Assembly: GCF_900110105.1 (NCBI RefSeq)
Contig: NZ_FOCL01000002.1
Coordinates: 699,620 to 763,619, forward strand
DNA from: Mucilaginibacter gossypiicola
GTDB lineage: Bacteria; Bacteroidota; Bacteroidia; Sphingobacteriales; Sphingobacteriaceae
Length of the DNA: 64,000 nt
Direction: 5' to 3'
Numbering within the stretch: position 1 is the first letter of the stretch; each line of letters begins with the position of its first letter. Below are positions 26,112-34,685 of this stretch, in pieces. Below the pieces are notes generated by a model, which was not told where the DNA came from, ran no database searches, and saw only the letters and a list, made by a program, of their open reading frames with translations. The position numbers and the translations under genes were made by a program.

Positions 26112-27536
26112 ATGAAAATATACCATTTGAGTGCCGAGTGCTATCCCGTTGCTAAAGTTGGCGGGCTTGCCGATGTTGTTGGCGCATTGCCTAAGTACCA
26201 GAATCTTGCAGGTTTGCAGGCTGCAGTTGTTATGCCTTTTTACGACCGTAAGTTTACCCAGGAAAACGACTTTGAAATTGTTTTTGCTGCGGCAACCCTG
26301 CTTGGTAACCGCCGCCTTTTCTTCGAGATATTAAAAGAGAAAACAAATAAACTTGGTTTTGAGCTTTATTTAGTAAAAATCCCGGGCTTGCTCGACAGGG
26401 AAAATATCTACAGCTACCCGGATGAACGCGATCAGTTCATGGCCTTTCAACTGGCATTTTTAGATTGGATCAGCTATTCGCAGCAAACACCCGATCTGAT
26501 CCATTGCCACGATCACCATGCCGGTTTAGTCCCGTTTTTGCTTTATCATTCAAAACTATATACAAGGCTGGCTAATACACCAACCATATTTACCATACAC
26601 AATGGTCAGTACCACGGTGCTTTCGGCTGGGACAGGCTGTCCTTATTACCGGAGATCGATCTGACCAAAACAGGCCTGCTCGACTGGGCAGGAGGCATCA
26701 ATCCACTGGCAGCTGCAGTTAAATGCAGCTGGCGTTATACAACGGTGTCGCCAACTTATCTGGAGGAGCTTACCTACAACTCGAACGGATTAGAATACCT
26801 GTTTTATATTGAACGGGCAAAGGGCTACGGTATCATGAACGGTATCGACACCGAGGTTTGGAATCCGCAAACCGACCCCATGATCCCGAACAAGTTTTCG
26901 GTTAAAACATTGGCAAAAGGCAAAAAAGCTAATAAAGAGGCTATCTGCAAACGCTTTGAGCTTGACCCCGAAAAACCGTTGTTCACCTTTATCGGTCGCC
27001 TTGTCGTTGAAAAAGGTGCCGACCTGTTGCCTGCCGCCATCGAGCGCAGTCTGCTCGAAAACGAAGGTGAAGTAAACTTTGTAATATTGGGTGCAGGCGA
27101 TAAAGAAAACGAACTGGCCCTGCTTCAGCTTAAAAATAAATATCCCGAACACTGCAATGTATTTATAGGCTATGATGAGTCATTGGCGCACCTGATCTAT
27201 GCCGGGGCCGATTTCCTCTTGATGCCATCACGCGTAGAACCCTGCGGCCTTAACCAGCTGTATGCACTGCGGTACGGCACCATGCCAATTGTGCGCACTA
27301 CCGGAGGATTGAAAGACTCCGTTATTGACTTTGGCGATGAGGGGGGCTATGGTATCCGCTTTATACAAGCCAGCGTACAGGATATCTGCCACTCGGTTTT
27401 CAGGGCAAAACAACTTTACCAGGATACTGCTAAAATGCAGCAGCTCCGCAAGCAAATGATGGCACTTGATTTTTCATGGGCACGCTCAACACAACAATAC
27501 ACTGAACTATACGAAAGCTTAAAACTAACTTTATGA
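26112..27536 (+). CDS. glgA: Glycogen synthase (ADP-glucose)
   Basis: This 474-residue GT5 glycosyltransferase extends alpha-1,4-glucan from ADP-glucose. The ADP-glucose loop KVGGLADVVGALPK is at residues 15-28, HCHDHHAG near 137 is in the acceptor site, and MPSRVEPCGLNQLYALRYGT near 375 is the retaining GT-B EX7E motif. The length is typical. The stop overlaps the glgC start in ATGA, so donor synthesis and polymerisation are translationally coupled. No branching enzyme gene is within the window. Confidence 0.95.
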   Translation: MKIYHLSAECYPVAKVGGLADVVGALPKYQNLAGLQAAVVMPFYDRKFTQENDFEIVFAAATLLGNRRLFFEILKEKTNKLGFELYLVKIPGLLDRENIYSYPDERDQFMAFQLAFLDWISYSQQTPDLIHCHDHHAGLVPFLLYHSKLYTRLANTPTIFTIHNGQYHGAFGWDRLSLLPEIDLTKTGLLDWAGGINPLAAAVKCSWRYTTVSPTYLEELTYNSNGLEYLFYIERAKGYGIMNGIDTEVWNPQTDPMIPNKFSVKTLAKGKKANKEAICKRFELDPEKPLFTFIGRLVVEKGADLLPAAIERSLLENEGEVNFVILGAGDKENELALLQLKNKYPEHCNVFIGYDESLAHLIYAGADFLLMPSRVEPCGLNQLYALRYGTMPIVRTTGGLKDSVIDFGDEGGYGIRFIQASVQDICHSVFRAKQLYQDTAKMQQLRKQMMALDFSWARSTQQYTELYESLKLTL

Positions 27537-28795
27537 CATCCAAAGTAATCTCCATTGTGCTCGGTGGCGGCCAGGGCAGCCGTTTATCACCGCTTACCGC
27601 AACGCGGTCAAAGCCGGCAGTTCCAATTGCGGGTAAATATCGTTTGGTAGATATTCCCATTTCAAACTGTCTGCACTCGGGCATTACGCGTATTTATGTG
27701 TTAACGCAGTTTAACTCGGCCTCGTTGAACAAGCACATCAAAAACACATACCACTTCAGCAGTTTTAGTGATGCTTTTGTTGATATCCTTGCAGCAGAGC
27801 AAACACCATCAAGCGTAGCCTGGTTCCAGGGTACGGCCGATGCTGTTAGGCAAAGTTTACACCACCTGGCAGTGCATGAATTTGAGTATGTACTGATCCT
27901 TTCGGGCGATCAGTTGTACCAGATGGATTTTGAAGATATGATTAACCACCATATCGAAACCAATGCCGAAATTTCAATTGCCACCATCCCGGTTGATGCA
28001 GCTGATGTTCCTGGCTTTGGGATCCTGAAAACGGACGAAAACAACATGATCACCTCGTTTATCGAAAAGCCAAAAAGCAATTTCGAAAGCTGGGCATCAG
28101 AAGTTAGTCCGGAGATGCAGGCAGAAGGCCGTGTATACCTGGCGTCGATGGGTATTTACATCTTTAACCGCAAGCTGCTGTATGAGTTGCTTGAAGGTAA
28201 TGAGCGTACCGACTTTGGTAAAGAGATCATCCCACAATCAATTGAAGGCCACCGTGTGGCCAGTTATCAATACGAAGGCTACTGGACAGATATCGGTACA
28301 ATTCCATCATTCTTTGAGGCTAACCTGGGGCTAACCGACAATATCCCTAAGTTTAACCTGTTTGATAAAAACCCGATCTACACCCGCGCACGTATGTTGC
28401 CGCCGTCAAAAATATCAGGCACACTGATGGAGAAATCCATAGTTGCGGATGGTTGTATCATCAATGCTAAACAGATCATACATTCCATAATCGGCATTCG
28501 TACCCGTATCGGTGTAAATACCATTATCGAAAACTGTTACGTGATGGGCAGCGACAATTATCAAACCCTCGAGGAGATAGCTGAATGTAAGGAAAGCGGT
28601 TCGCCAATTATGGGCATTGGTGATAATTGCCATATCCAAAACGCCATCATTGATAAAAATACGTACATCGGTAACAATGTAATCATTAATTGTGGCGAGA
28701 AACTTGAAGACGGCGACTACGGCACCCATACCGTGCAGGACGGCATTGTTGTAGTTAAGAAACGGGCTATAATACCAAGCGGCACAGTTATTTAA
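27533..28795 (+). CDS. glgC: Glucose-1-phosphate adenylyltransferase
   Basis: This 420-residue enzyme makes ADP-glucose, the committed step of glycogen synthesis. The nucleotide loop LGGGQGSRLSPLTATRSKPA is at residues 9-28, and IPISNCLHSGI follows. GTADAVRQSL and LSGDQLYQMDF near 105-130 are catalytic. The C-terminal half forms a left-handed beta-helix domain with isoleucine-rich turns. The four-base overlap with glgA and absence of a terminator between them show an operon. Confidence 0.95.
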   Translation: MTSKVISIVLGGGQGSRLSPLTATRSKPAVPIAGKYRLVDIPISNCLHSGITRIYVLTQFNSASLNKHIKNTYHFSSFSDAFVDILAAEQTPSSVAWFQGTADAVRQSLHHLAVHEFEYVLILSGDQLYQMDFEDMINHHIETNAEISIATIPVDAADVPGFGILKTDENNMITSFIEKPKSNFESWASEVSPEMQAEGRVYLASMGIYIFNRKLLYELLEGNERTDFGKEIIPQSIEGHRVASYQYEGYWTDIGTIPSFFEANLGLTDNIPKFNLFDKNPIYTRARMLPPSKISGTLMEKSIVADGCIINAKQIIHSIIGIRTRIGVNTIIENCYVMGSDNYQTLEEIAECKESGSPIMGIGDNCHIQNAIIDKNTYIGNNVIINCGEKLEDGDYGTHTVQDGIVVVKKRAIIPSGTVI

Positions 28796-28867
28796 TTAAA
28801 AAATAAAAAAAACAAACCATAGTTAATTTGTTATAGATAGTACTAACCATCTAAAACATAATCAACT

Positions 28868-29056
28868 ATGAAAAAGGCACTATGTTTGATCGCTTTAGCA
28901 GCGATCTCTTTCGGCAGCGTTTTCGCTCACGGTACAGTAGTTCGCCCGTCAAAAGGCATTATGCAAACTGATACTACCAAGAAGAAAAACAAGCCTAAAA
29001 AAATGAAAAAAGATACCACCATGAAAAAAGACACCATGAAAATGAAGAGGAAATAA
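28868..29056 (+). CDS. Small exported lysine/methionine-rich protein
   Basis: This 62-residue protein begins with a signal peptide (MKKALCLIALAAISFGSVFA). The mature about 42 residues are strongly basic and repetitive: DTTKKKNKPKKMKK, then two DT(T)MKK repeats and a KMKRK end. There are no cysteines after the signal and no fold is expected. Similar tiny secreted Lys/Asp/Thr-rich proteins are common and undefined in Sphingobacteriaceae. It lies between glgC and a hairpin terminator and may form its own transcript. Confidence 0.75.
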   Translation: MKKALCLIALAAISFGSVFAHGTVVRPSKGIMQTDTTKKKNKPKKMKKDTTMKKDTMKMKRK

Positions 29057-29099
29057 GTCTTTAAGTCTGAAGCCGGAAGTTTTAATTTCGGTGGTATCA

Positions 29100-29142
29100 A
29101 AACGCGAACAGCCCCGGCATTTTGCTGGGGCTGTTCGCGTTT
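29100..29142. terminator. Perfect 16-bp stem, probably a bidirectional terminator
   Basis: AAACGCGAACAGCCCC at 29100-29115 pairs perfectly with GGGGCTGTTCGCGTTT at 29127-29142. It sits between converging genes (28868-29056 plus, 29247-29924 minus). T runs are short on both strands. Confidence 0.75.
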
Positions 29143-29150
29143 GAAAAAAT

Positions 29151-29233
29151 CATGTCATTGCGAGCGTAGCGCGGCAATCGCATGCTATACAGGGTGGCCA
29201 TGCTTCCGTGCGATTGCCTCGTACAGCAATGAC
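29151..29233. repeat. Family-1 palindromic repeat, copy 3 of 7
   Basis: CATGTCATTGCGAGC at one end and CAGCAATGACG at the other enclose CGCATGCTATACAG...CTTCCGTGCGATTGC, the same centre as copies 5 and 7. Confidence 0.8.
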
Positions 29234-29246
29234 GTTATAGCGAAAA

Positions 29247-29924
29247 CTACAACTCAATAGTCTCACCAATAGCAGGCAACTTCAAATTCAAACCCGCTTT
29301 GATAAACTTCTCAACTACCTCGTCTTTATCAATTTTAATAACCGGGAACGAATCATAATGAACACCGATAATATTTTTGCAGTTTATAAATGCCGCTGCT
29401 TTAATAGCATCATCAGCACCCATAGTATAATTATCGCCGATAGGCAGGAATGCCCAGTCGAGGTTGTCATCTTCCAGCAACTTCATATCATAAGTAAGTG
29501 CAGTATCGCCGGCAAAGTAAACCGCTTTTCCTTCAGCGTAAATAACGAAGCCTGCAGGATTACCACCAGGCGAACCATCAGGCAAAGTGCTTGAATGTAC
29601 AGCATTCACCATTTTAACCCGGCCAAAATCGAAGTTAAAGCCGCCGCCAATATTCATTCCGTGTACATTTTCAATACCTTTGGTACCAAGCCATCCGGCA
29701 ATTTCAGCAATGCAAATTACTTTCGCACCACTGCTCTTAGCAATTTCCAGCAGATCGGCCACATGGTCGCCATGGCCATGCGATACCAGGATATAATCGG
29801 GTTTTAAGCTGTGAATGTCAATATCCTTTGCCAACGGGTTAGGGCTTATAAACGGATCGAAAAGTAATTTCTTTCCGCCAGTTACAATCTCAAGTGCCGA
29901 TTGGCCATAATAAGTAGTTTTCAT
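29247..29924 (-). CDS. Metal-dependent hydrolase, UPF0173/MBL fold
   Basis: This 225-residue cytoplasmic protein of the metallo-beta-lactamase fold has the metal motif LVSHGHGDHVADL near residues 47-59 and FAGDTALTYDM near 138. It is the compact UPF0173 (YtkL) type, which lacks extra domains. The reaction is unknown; family members are predicted hydrolases. The gene is flanked by family-1 repeats on both sides (29151-29233 and 30061-30146). Confidence 0.88.
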   Translation of the reverse strand: MKTTYYGQSALEIVTGGKKLLFDPFISPNPLAKDIDIHSLKPDYILVSHGHGDHVADLLEIAKSSGAKVICIAEIAGWLGTKGIENVHGMNIGGGFNFDFGRVKMVNAVHSSTLPDGSPGGNPAGFVIYAEGKAVYFAGDTALTYDMKLLEDDNLDWAFLPIGDNYTMGADDAIKAAAFINCKNIIGVHYDSFPVIKIDKDEVVEKFIKAGLNLKLPAIGETIEL

Positions 29925-30060
29925 AGAATGTTATTTTATGATCTGATCAAAAGTAAAACACTTATACCAGCGATTTGATTTAGTGGCAGAAAAGTTACAA
30001 ATAGATGTTTGAACAGGCAGTTCTATAATCGTCAAAGGGTAAAAATTCGTTCACAAAAAA

Positions 30061-30146
30061 AGCGTCATTGCGAGGCACGAAGCAATCCCAAACTATACAG
30101 AGCGGCTCTGCTTATCGGGGATTGCTTCGTGCCTCGCAATGACGCT
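30061..30146. repeat. Family-1 palindromic repeat, copy 4 of 7
   Basis: Ends are perfectly inverted for more than 25 bp: AGCGTCATTGCGAGGCACGA at the left and TCGTGCCTCGCAATGACGCT at the right, with CAATCCC/GGGATTG continuing inward. It shares the CCCAAACTATACAGAG centre word with copy 2. Confidence 0.88.
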
Positions 30147-30180
30147 TTAATATCTTTAAAAAAAGGAGCGTTAGAATTGG

Positions 30181-30495
30181 TTATTTACCAAACATATTAC
30201 CCAGGCCGCCCAAGCCGCCAAACATACTTTGGGTCATGGCTGCCATTTCGCTCTGGTTAATGTTTTCGGCTTGCTCAATCGCTTTATTGATAGCCACAAC
30301 AAGCAGTTCTTCCAGTTCTTCTTTATCAGCACCTGCTAAAAAATCGGGATCGATCTGTACCGACTGGATCACTTTGCTGGCGTTGGCATTCACAACTATT
30401 TTGCCACCCTCGGCCGAACCTGATACACTGATGGCATCAAGGCGTTTTTTCATTTCACCAGCCTTTTGCTGGGCTTCCATTAATTTATCAAACAT
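30181..30495 (-). CDS. Nucleoid-associated protein, YbaB/EbfC family
   Basis: This 104-residue DNA-binding protein forms a tweezer-like dimer. Helix 1 is KLMEAQQKAGEMKKRLD, the three-strand core includes SAEGGKIVVNANASKVIQSV near 27-46, and the second long helix follows (DKEELEELLVVAINKAIEQA). The Gly/Phe-rich C-terminus (SMFGGLGGLGNMFGK) is usual in Bacteroidota. In many genomes it follows dnaX and precedes recR, but neither is adjacent here. Confidence 0.9.
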   Translation of the reverse strand: MFDKLMEAQQKAGEMKKRLDAISVSGSAEGGKIVVNANASKVIQSVQIDPDFLAGADKEELEELLVVAINKAIEQAENINQSEMAAMTQSMFGGLGGLGNMFGK

Positions 30496-30515
30496 AGTTT
30501 TAGTTTTTAGTGAGT

Positions 30516-30597
30516 GGTTGATTGGATGAGTGGTTTGGAAGGCGAGCAGAAAAGGTGATCAATCATTATCCGATTAAAACCACTCACCTAATCAACC
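30516..30597. repeat. Inverted repeat upstream of the EbfC gene
   Basis: GGTTGATTGGATGAGTGGTTT at 30516-30536 (21 bp) returns inverted at 30576-30597 with about three differences. It lies in the promoter region of the EbfC gene and downstream of none, because the next gene (30621-31832) ends toward it. Confidence 0.65.
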
Positions 30598-30620
30598 CAA
30601 TAAACCATTCTCCAACCCCA

Positions 30621-31832
30621 TTAATCATCACTGGTATCACCATTTCCGTTATATGCACTTTTACGCACAACAGGCATGCCAACTGTGTTAAACAGGTCAT
30701 CGAGTTTGAGCAGACTGCCATTGGCCAGATTGGTGAGCAATACCACGGTAATATCGTTCTTCATATCGCGCAGGTAAATGTGCCTGAAACCATGCCACCA
30801 GCCGGTGTGATAGATCACTTCTTGCCCGGGCGCGGTAAATGTGCGCCAGCCATAGCCATAACTAAAGTGCCCGTGAACCATCGGGTTGCGCGGCACATAG
30901 GCCGAATCAAGTGTGGCCGGTTTTAACAACAATCCTGCACGTAAGGCACGGTCAAACAAAAACAGGTCGCCAACGGTGCTGTAGATGCCTTTATCGCCCA
31001 CCGGGCCGTCCAAAAAGTTCTGTACTACCGAGTAGCGCCACTGGCCGCGATCATGCCCAACAACATCAACAGGTATTTTATCATATACCGCTTTTGAATA
31101 AACATGGGTATGCGCCATACTGGCCGGCTTAAACACATTTTCCTGCATAAACTGGGCATAGCTCATTCCGCTCACTTTTTCAATGATGGAACCAAGCACC
31201 ATAAAGTTGGAGTTGTTATACAGGAAGCGTTTATTCGGCTCATTGAAACGTGTCGGCTTATTATCGGCAATCATTTTCATGGCCTCGGCATTGGTAAGGC
31301 CTTTGCGCTGGTTCAAATGATTTTTGCGATAGATATCGTCGACAAAATACACATAGTTCATCATGCCCGAACGGTGGGTGAGCAACAGGCGAATGGTTAC
31401 GCCATCGTACGGAAAATCGGGGAAAAACTTTTTAACATCATCATCAAGCTTCAGTTTACCGCGTTCCATAAGCTGCAAAATAGCGGTTGATGTCATGGTT
31501 TTGGTAACCGACGCCAACTCAAACTGCGAGCCTATTTTCAGGCTGTCGCGGTGCAGGTAGTCGGCCCAGCCAATGGCTTTTTCGTAAACTATTTTACCTT
31601 TTTTTGCCACCAGCACATTGCCGTTAAAGCCCCGCGTGCGATGCAGCTCCTGCATTACGGCATCTATCTTTTTATCGGCGTTTTTAGGATTATAGGCAAG
31701 CAGCGCCGCGGTATCAAGCGGCTTGGCAGCAATCTGCGATTGCGCTTGATCTTTGTTTTTATTTTTTGATGAACAGGCTAACAGTAACAGGGGGGCAGCA
31801 AACACTACCAGGCTTTTGTACACTAATCTCAT
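30621..31832 (-). CDS. Serine hydrolase lipoprotein, beta-lactamase family
   Basis: This 403-residue protein has a lipoprotein signal (VVFAAPLLLLACSSKN, Cys at residue 20) and the class C beta-lactamase fold. ELASVTKTMTSTAIL near 100-114 is the SxxK region, LYNNSNFMVLG near 195 the YxN region, and YHTGWWHGF near 348 the HTG motif. All three catalytic motifs are intact, so activity is likely. It is distinct from the 18436-19842 hydrolase in sequence. It is transcribed divergently from the TPR protein gene. Confidence 0.85.
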   Translation of the reverse strand: MRLVYKSLVVFAAPLLLLACSSKNKNKDQAQSQIAAKPLDTAALLAYNPKNADKKIDAVMQELHRTRGFNGNVLVAKKGKIVYEKAIGWADYLHRDSLKIGSQFELASVTKTMTSTAILQLMERGKLKLDDDVKKFFPDFPYDGVTIRLLLTHRSGMMNYVYFVDDIYRKNHLNQRKGLTNAEAMKMIADNKPTRFNEPNKRFLYNNSNFMVLGSIIEKVSGMSYAQFMQENVFKPASMAHTHVYSKAVYDKIPVDVVGHDRGQWRYSVVQNFLDGPVGDKGIYSTVGDLFLFDRALRAGLLLKPATLDSAYVPRNPMVHGHFSYGYGWRTFTAPGQEVIYHTGWWHGFRHIYLRDMKNDITVVLLTNLANGSLLKLDDLFNTVGMPVVRKSAYNGNGDTSDD

Positions 31833-31941
31833 AAAGCAATTTATCTCACACTAAACGAATGCGAAAATTAGAAATTATACAGCAGGTATTAATTAAAGTT
31901 TTAAAATTTTCTGTTAGTTAGCACAATTAGTATGTTTAAGC

Positions 31942-32919
31942 ATGATTTTGTTTAAAAAAGGCTTGTTCATTATGGCTTTAGTGCTCGTTGCAGGATTGGC
32001 ACAGGCTCAAACTGTTGATGTTAGCAGCACGATAAAGGAAGGTATCAGGCTTAACAGTGAAAAAAATTACGCCGCGGCTATTGAAAAATATAAAGAGGCG
32101 CTGGCTGCCGAGCCCGATAACGCACAGGCCAACTACCAGCTGGCTTTCAGCCTCAATGCTTCGGGCAAGGGAACTGAAGCGATACCCTATCTTAACAAAG
32201 TAATTAAAACAGGAAGCGACCTTACCGGGCCGGCTTATGAACTCATGGGCAGTATTTATGATACCGCACATCAGCCGCAACAAGCTATTGATGCTTATAA
32301 AGAAGGCATAAAATTAAAGCCCGATTATCAGCCATTGTATTTTAATCTGGGGATAGCTTATTTCCGGGCGCAAAAATATGCCGAGGCTGAGCTGGCCGCC
32401 ATTGAAGCTATTAACCTCGACCCCAAACATGCCAACAGCCAGCGCTTATACGGATTGGTAACTTTCCATCAAAACAAGAGGGTACCGGCATTGATGGGCC
32501 TGTGCAGCTTCCTGCTGCTCGACCCGGAAGGCCCCCGTGCTGATGAAGCTTACACCAACCTGCAAAGCTTACTGAAAGGCGGCGATCTGAAAGCAGCAAA
32601 AGCAGATCCCGAAACCCTGATGCTTAATAAAACTTTAGGAACCTCGGTTGCGGCATCAGGCAGCCAGCTGGATTCCCAGTTAAAAAATATTTTTACTGCT
32701 GTTGGTAAACTTGGCGAAAAAACCGGCAAGCAATCTTTCTTTTGGAATTATTACGCGGCTTTTTTTTACAAGCTGTCACAATCCCCACATTTTCCAACAG
32801 CGGTTAAATTGATTGGTTTAAGTGCGGATAAAACCGGAGGTGCTGCCTGGCTACAAAGCAATGCAGATAAGCGCAAAGCACTGGATGAGTGGATAGCATC
32901 TGCCGAAAGAAAATTTTAA
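31942..32919 (+). CDS. Secreted tetratricopeptide repeat protein
   Basis: This 325-residue protein has an N-terminal signal (MILFKKGLFIMALVLVAGLA, cleavage near QAQ). Four TPR-like helical pairs span about residues 30-170 (for example LNSEKNYAAAIEKYKEALAA, AQANYQLAFSLNASGKGTEA, AYELMGSIYDTAHQPQQAID, YFNLGIAYFRAQKYAEAELA). The second half is a helical domain I do not recognise (KQSFFWNYYAAFFYKLSQSP). It probably mediates protein contacts in the periplasm. Confidence 0.85.
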   Translation: MILFKKGLFIMALVLVAGLAQAQTVDVSSTIKEGIRLNSEKNYAAAIEKYKEALAAEPDNAQANYQLAFSLNASGKGTEAIPYLNKVIKTGSDLTGPAYELMGSIYDTAHQPQQAIDAYKEGIKLKPDYQPLYFNLGIAYFRAQKYAEAELAAIEAINLDPKHANSQRLYGLVTFHQNKRVPALMGLCSFLLLDPEGPRADEAYTNLQSLLKGGDLKAAKADPETLMLNKTLGTSVAASGSQLDSQLKNIFTAVGKLGEKTGKQSFFWNYYAAFFYKLSQSPHFPTAVKLIGLSADKTGGAAWLQSNADKRKALDEWIASAERKF

Positions 32920-32992
32920 TGCAAATTAATCGCCGATAAATCATTGCTATGCCATATAGAAAATGATGATTGCATAATTTACATATCCATAA

Positions 32993-33021
32993 TTGCGAAA
33001 GCCAAAGTTTTACTATTTTTG
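32993..33021 (+). promoter_or_regulatory. Bacteroidota promoter of gcvH
   Basis: TTG at 32993-32995, an 18-bp spacer and TATTTTTG at 33014-33021 match the TTG/TAnnTTTG consensus. The gcvH ATG follows 20 bp after the -7 element. Confidence 0.75.
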
Positions 33022-33041
33022 AACACACAAAATTTAACGAC

Positions 33042-33422
33042 ATGAATTTTCCGGCTGAATTAAAATACACTAAAGACCACGAGTGGATAAAGGTTGAAGG
33101 CAATGTAGCTACCGTAGGCATCACTGAGTTTGCTCAAAGTGAGCTGGGCGATATTGTTTATGTTGACGTTACTTCATTAGGTAAAGAAGTTGCTAAAGAC
33201 GAGGTTTTTGGTACTGTTGAGGCAGTTAAAACTGTATCTGACCTGTTTATGCCCGTTACCGGTACTGTAACTGAAGTTAACCCGGCCCTAAACAGCGAAC
33301 CTGAGCTGGTTAACACTGATCCATATGGCGAAGGCTGGATGGTAAAGATCACCGTAGCTGATGCTGCTGATGTTGATTCTCTTTTATCTGCCGACGATTA
33401 CAAAACGGTTATCGGCGTATAA
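33042..33422 (+). CDS. gcvH: Glycine cleavage system H protein
   Basis: This 126-residue lipoyl carrier shuttles the aminomethyl group between P and T proteins. [15 protein letters not shown] near residues 56-70 contains the lipoylated lysine. The start at 33042 ([20 protein letters not shown]) matches the family; a longer frame from 32970 would run through the promoter. The next gene, VanZ-like, begins directly after the stop codon. GcvP and GcvT are not in the window. Confidence 0.96.
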   Translation: MNFPAELKYTKDHEWIKVEGNVATVGITEFAQSELGDIVYVDVTSLGKEVAKDEVFGTVEAVKTVSDLFMPVTGTVTEVNPALNSEPELVNTDPYGEGWMVKITVADAADVDSLLSADDYKTVIGV

Positions 33423-33812
33423 ATGAAGCTGCTTTTAAAATATCACGGGCCCGCTATTTTGTGGGCCTTATTTGTTTTAGTTATTTGCTCGGTACACCTT
33501 GACTCGGTTGATAAATCGCCGTTATTTTTTGAAGGCTTTGACAAGCTTACACACTGCGGTTTATTTTTCACCCTGATTGTGCTGGTTAGTTTTGGTGTTA
33601 TCAGGCAACAAAAGCCCCGGCGGCTTACGTATACAGGTATGTTTGTCATTTGGATTGTCAGCGTATTTTTCGGGGGATTAATCGAAGTGCTGCAGGCATC
33701 CGTTTTCACCTGGCGCACCGGCGATTGGAATGATCTTTTTTGTGATGTATTAGGTGCCTGCATGGGTGTTTTTAGCGTTATGCTGACTATTGAGGCGATT
33801 GGAAAAAAATGA
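33423..33812 (+). CDS. VanZ family membrane protein
   Basis: This 129-residue protein has four membrane segments (about 7-25, 40-58, 68-88, 105-124). FEGFDKLTHCGLFFTLIVL near 35-53 and GGLIEVLQASVFTWRTGDWNDLFCDVLG near 82-109 are the VanZ-like signatures with conserved Asp/His/Glu in the membrane. Function is unknown apart from a teicoplanin-resistance namesake. It abuts gcvH and overlaps the next small gene (ATGA), so the three share a transcript. Confidence 0.85.
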   Translation: MKLLLKYHGPAILWALFVLVICSVHLDSVDKSPLFFEGFDKLTHCGLFFTLIVLVSFGVIRQQKPRRLTYTGMFVIWIVSVFFGGLIEVLQASVFTWRTGDWNDLFCDVLGACMGVFSVMLTIEAIGKK

Positions 33813-33952
33813 AAAAAAACAAACTGATTATATTATTGGGAGCACTGCTGTTAACAGGGGCTTCATCATGCGGAATTTTCCACAAAGGTTGTGGCTGTCC
33901 GCATTTTGGAAAAGTTAAAGCAACAGGCTCAAATGTGCAAATGATAAGTTAG
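33809..33952 (+). CDS. Very small cysteine-rich lipoprotein
   Basis: This is a 47-residue frame, shorter than usual gene-finder cut-offs, that starts in an ATGA overlap with the VanZ-like gene. The protein has a basic start, a hydrophobic core (LIILLGALLLTGAS) and a lipobox ending in SC at residues 20-21. The mature peptide begins CGIFHKGCGCPHFGK, with three cysteines and two histidines in 14 residues, which could bind a metal or heme or act in thiol chemistry. The signal and coupling make it more than a chance frame. Its stop lies at the edge of a repeat. Confidence 0.7.
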   Translation: MKKNKLIILLGALLLTGASSCGIFHKGCGCPHFGKVKATGSNVQMIS

Positions 33953-33969
33953 ATGTGCAGATGATGATA

Positions 33970-34394
33970 GATGTGCGGATTTTAAATGTGCAGATGTGCA
34001 AATGATGGTTTAGCGAGTAAGATTATTTCAGGCAAAGCACAATTTACTAATCAATTTGTGGGTGTTCAACTTTTTAAAGTGTAAACACTTGCGATTTTTT
34101 TCAAAACAAACACTACTGATAATCAGCGCCTTAATTTTAGTAGCTATCGGCAAATTATCAAGCATGAACAAATCACTACTGATAATCAAAGACTTGTATT
34201 TTTTAGAAATTAAAAGCTGAACACCCGTTTTTTAAAAACTGAACACTGACAGGATCGCGTCAGTAAAAGCAGAATCAATGGCATCAAAAAGTCATTTGCA
34301 CATTTGAAATCTGCACATTTGGAACCCCTCGCATTTCCATCCAAATTTCACATTAAAGTCATTTGCACATCTGCACATTTAAAATCTGCACATC
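33970..34394. repeat. Large inverted repeat enclosing a possible mobile remnant
   Basis: A 35-bp arm at 33970-34004 (ATTTTAAATGTGCAGATGTG core) returns inverted at 34360-34394 with one mismatch. Further GTGCAAATG words lie outside and inside both arms. Between them, 34060-34226 is bounded by GGGTGTTCAACTTTTT and its inverse and carries a 15-bp direct repeat CACTACTGATAATCA (34111-34125, 34174-34188). No coding frame is present. This accounts for nearly all of the 504-bp gap before feoA. Confidence 0.75.
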
Positions 34395-34408
34395 ACGGCG
34401 CATCTTAT

Positions 34409-34438
34409 TTGGATTTAATATAAATAAGCTTACATTTG
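34409..34438 (+). promoter_or_regulatory. Bacteroidota promoter of feoAB
   Basis: TTG at 34409-34411, a 19-bp spacer and TACATTTG at 34431-34438 form a canonical promoter 18 bp ahead of the feoA start. The right arm of the large inverted repeat ends just 15 bp upstream. Confidence 0.8.
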
Positions 34439-34456
34439 CTACGTTTTATATTATAA

Positions 34457-34675
34457 ATGATGAGGCTATCACAACTGGAAGTAGGCGAAACAGGTATTGT
34501 AAAGGAATTTACCGACCTTGAAATGTCGGTAAAACTCATGGAGATGGGTTGTTTACCCGGCGAAGAAGTCCGCATTTCGCGTATTGCCCCTCTTGGCGAT
34601 CCTATTGCCATCAGCGTATCCGGCTATCAGCTTAGCTTACGCAGGTTTGAAGCGTCCACCATCATTTTGCAGTAG
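34457..34675 (+). CDS. feoA: FeoA family protein
   Basis: This 72-residue SH3-like protein supports ferrous iron transport by FeoB. LSQLEVGETGIVKEF at residues 4-18 and EMGCLPGEEVRISRIAPLGDPIAI near 30-53 are characteristic. It precedes feoB by 10 bp, and the two share the promoter at 34409-34438. Two ATG codons stand in tandem at the start. Confidence 0.93.
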   Translation: MMRLSQLEVGETGIVKEFTDLEMSVKLMEMGCLPGEEVRISRIAPLGDPIAISVSGYQLSLRRFEASTIILQ

Positions 34676-34685
34676 TTTGTAAGCA

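Noticed and set aside
30009..30260. 83-residue frame across 30061-30146
   Set aside because: It crosses a family-1 palindrome and the end of the EbfC gene on the other strand.
34060..34226. Intact insertion sequence upstream of feoA
   Set aside because: The segment is only 167 bp and encodes no transposase. At most it is a remnant or MITE.
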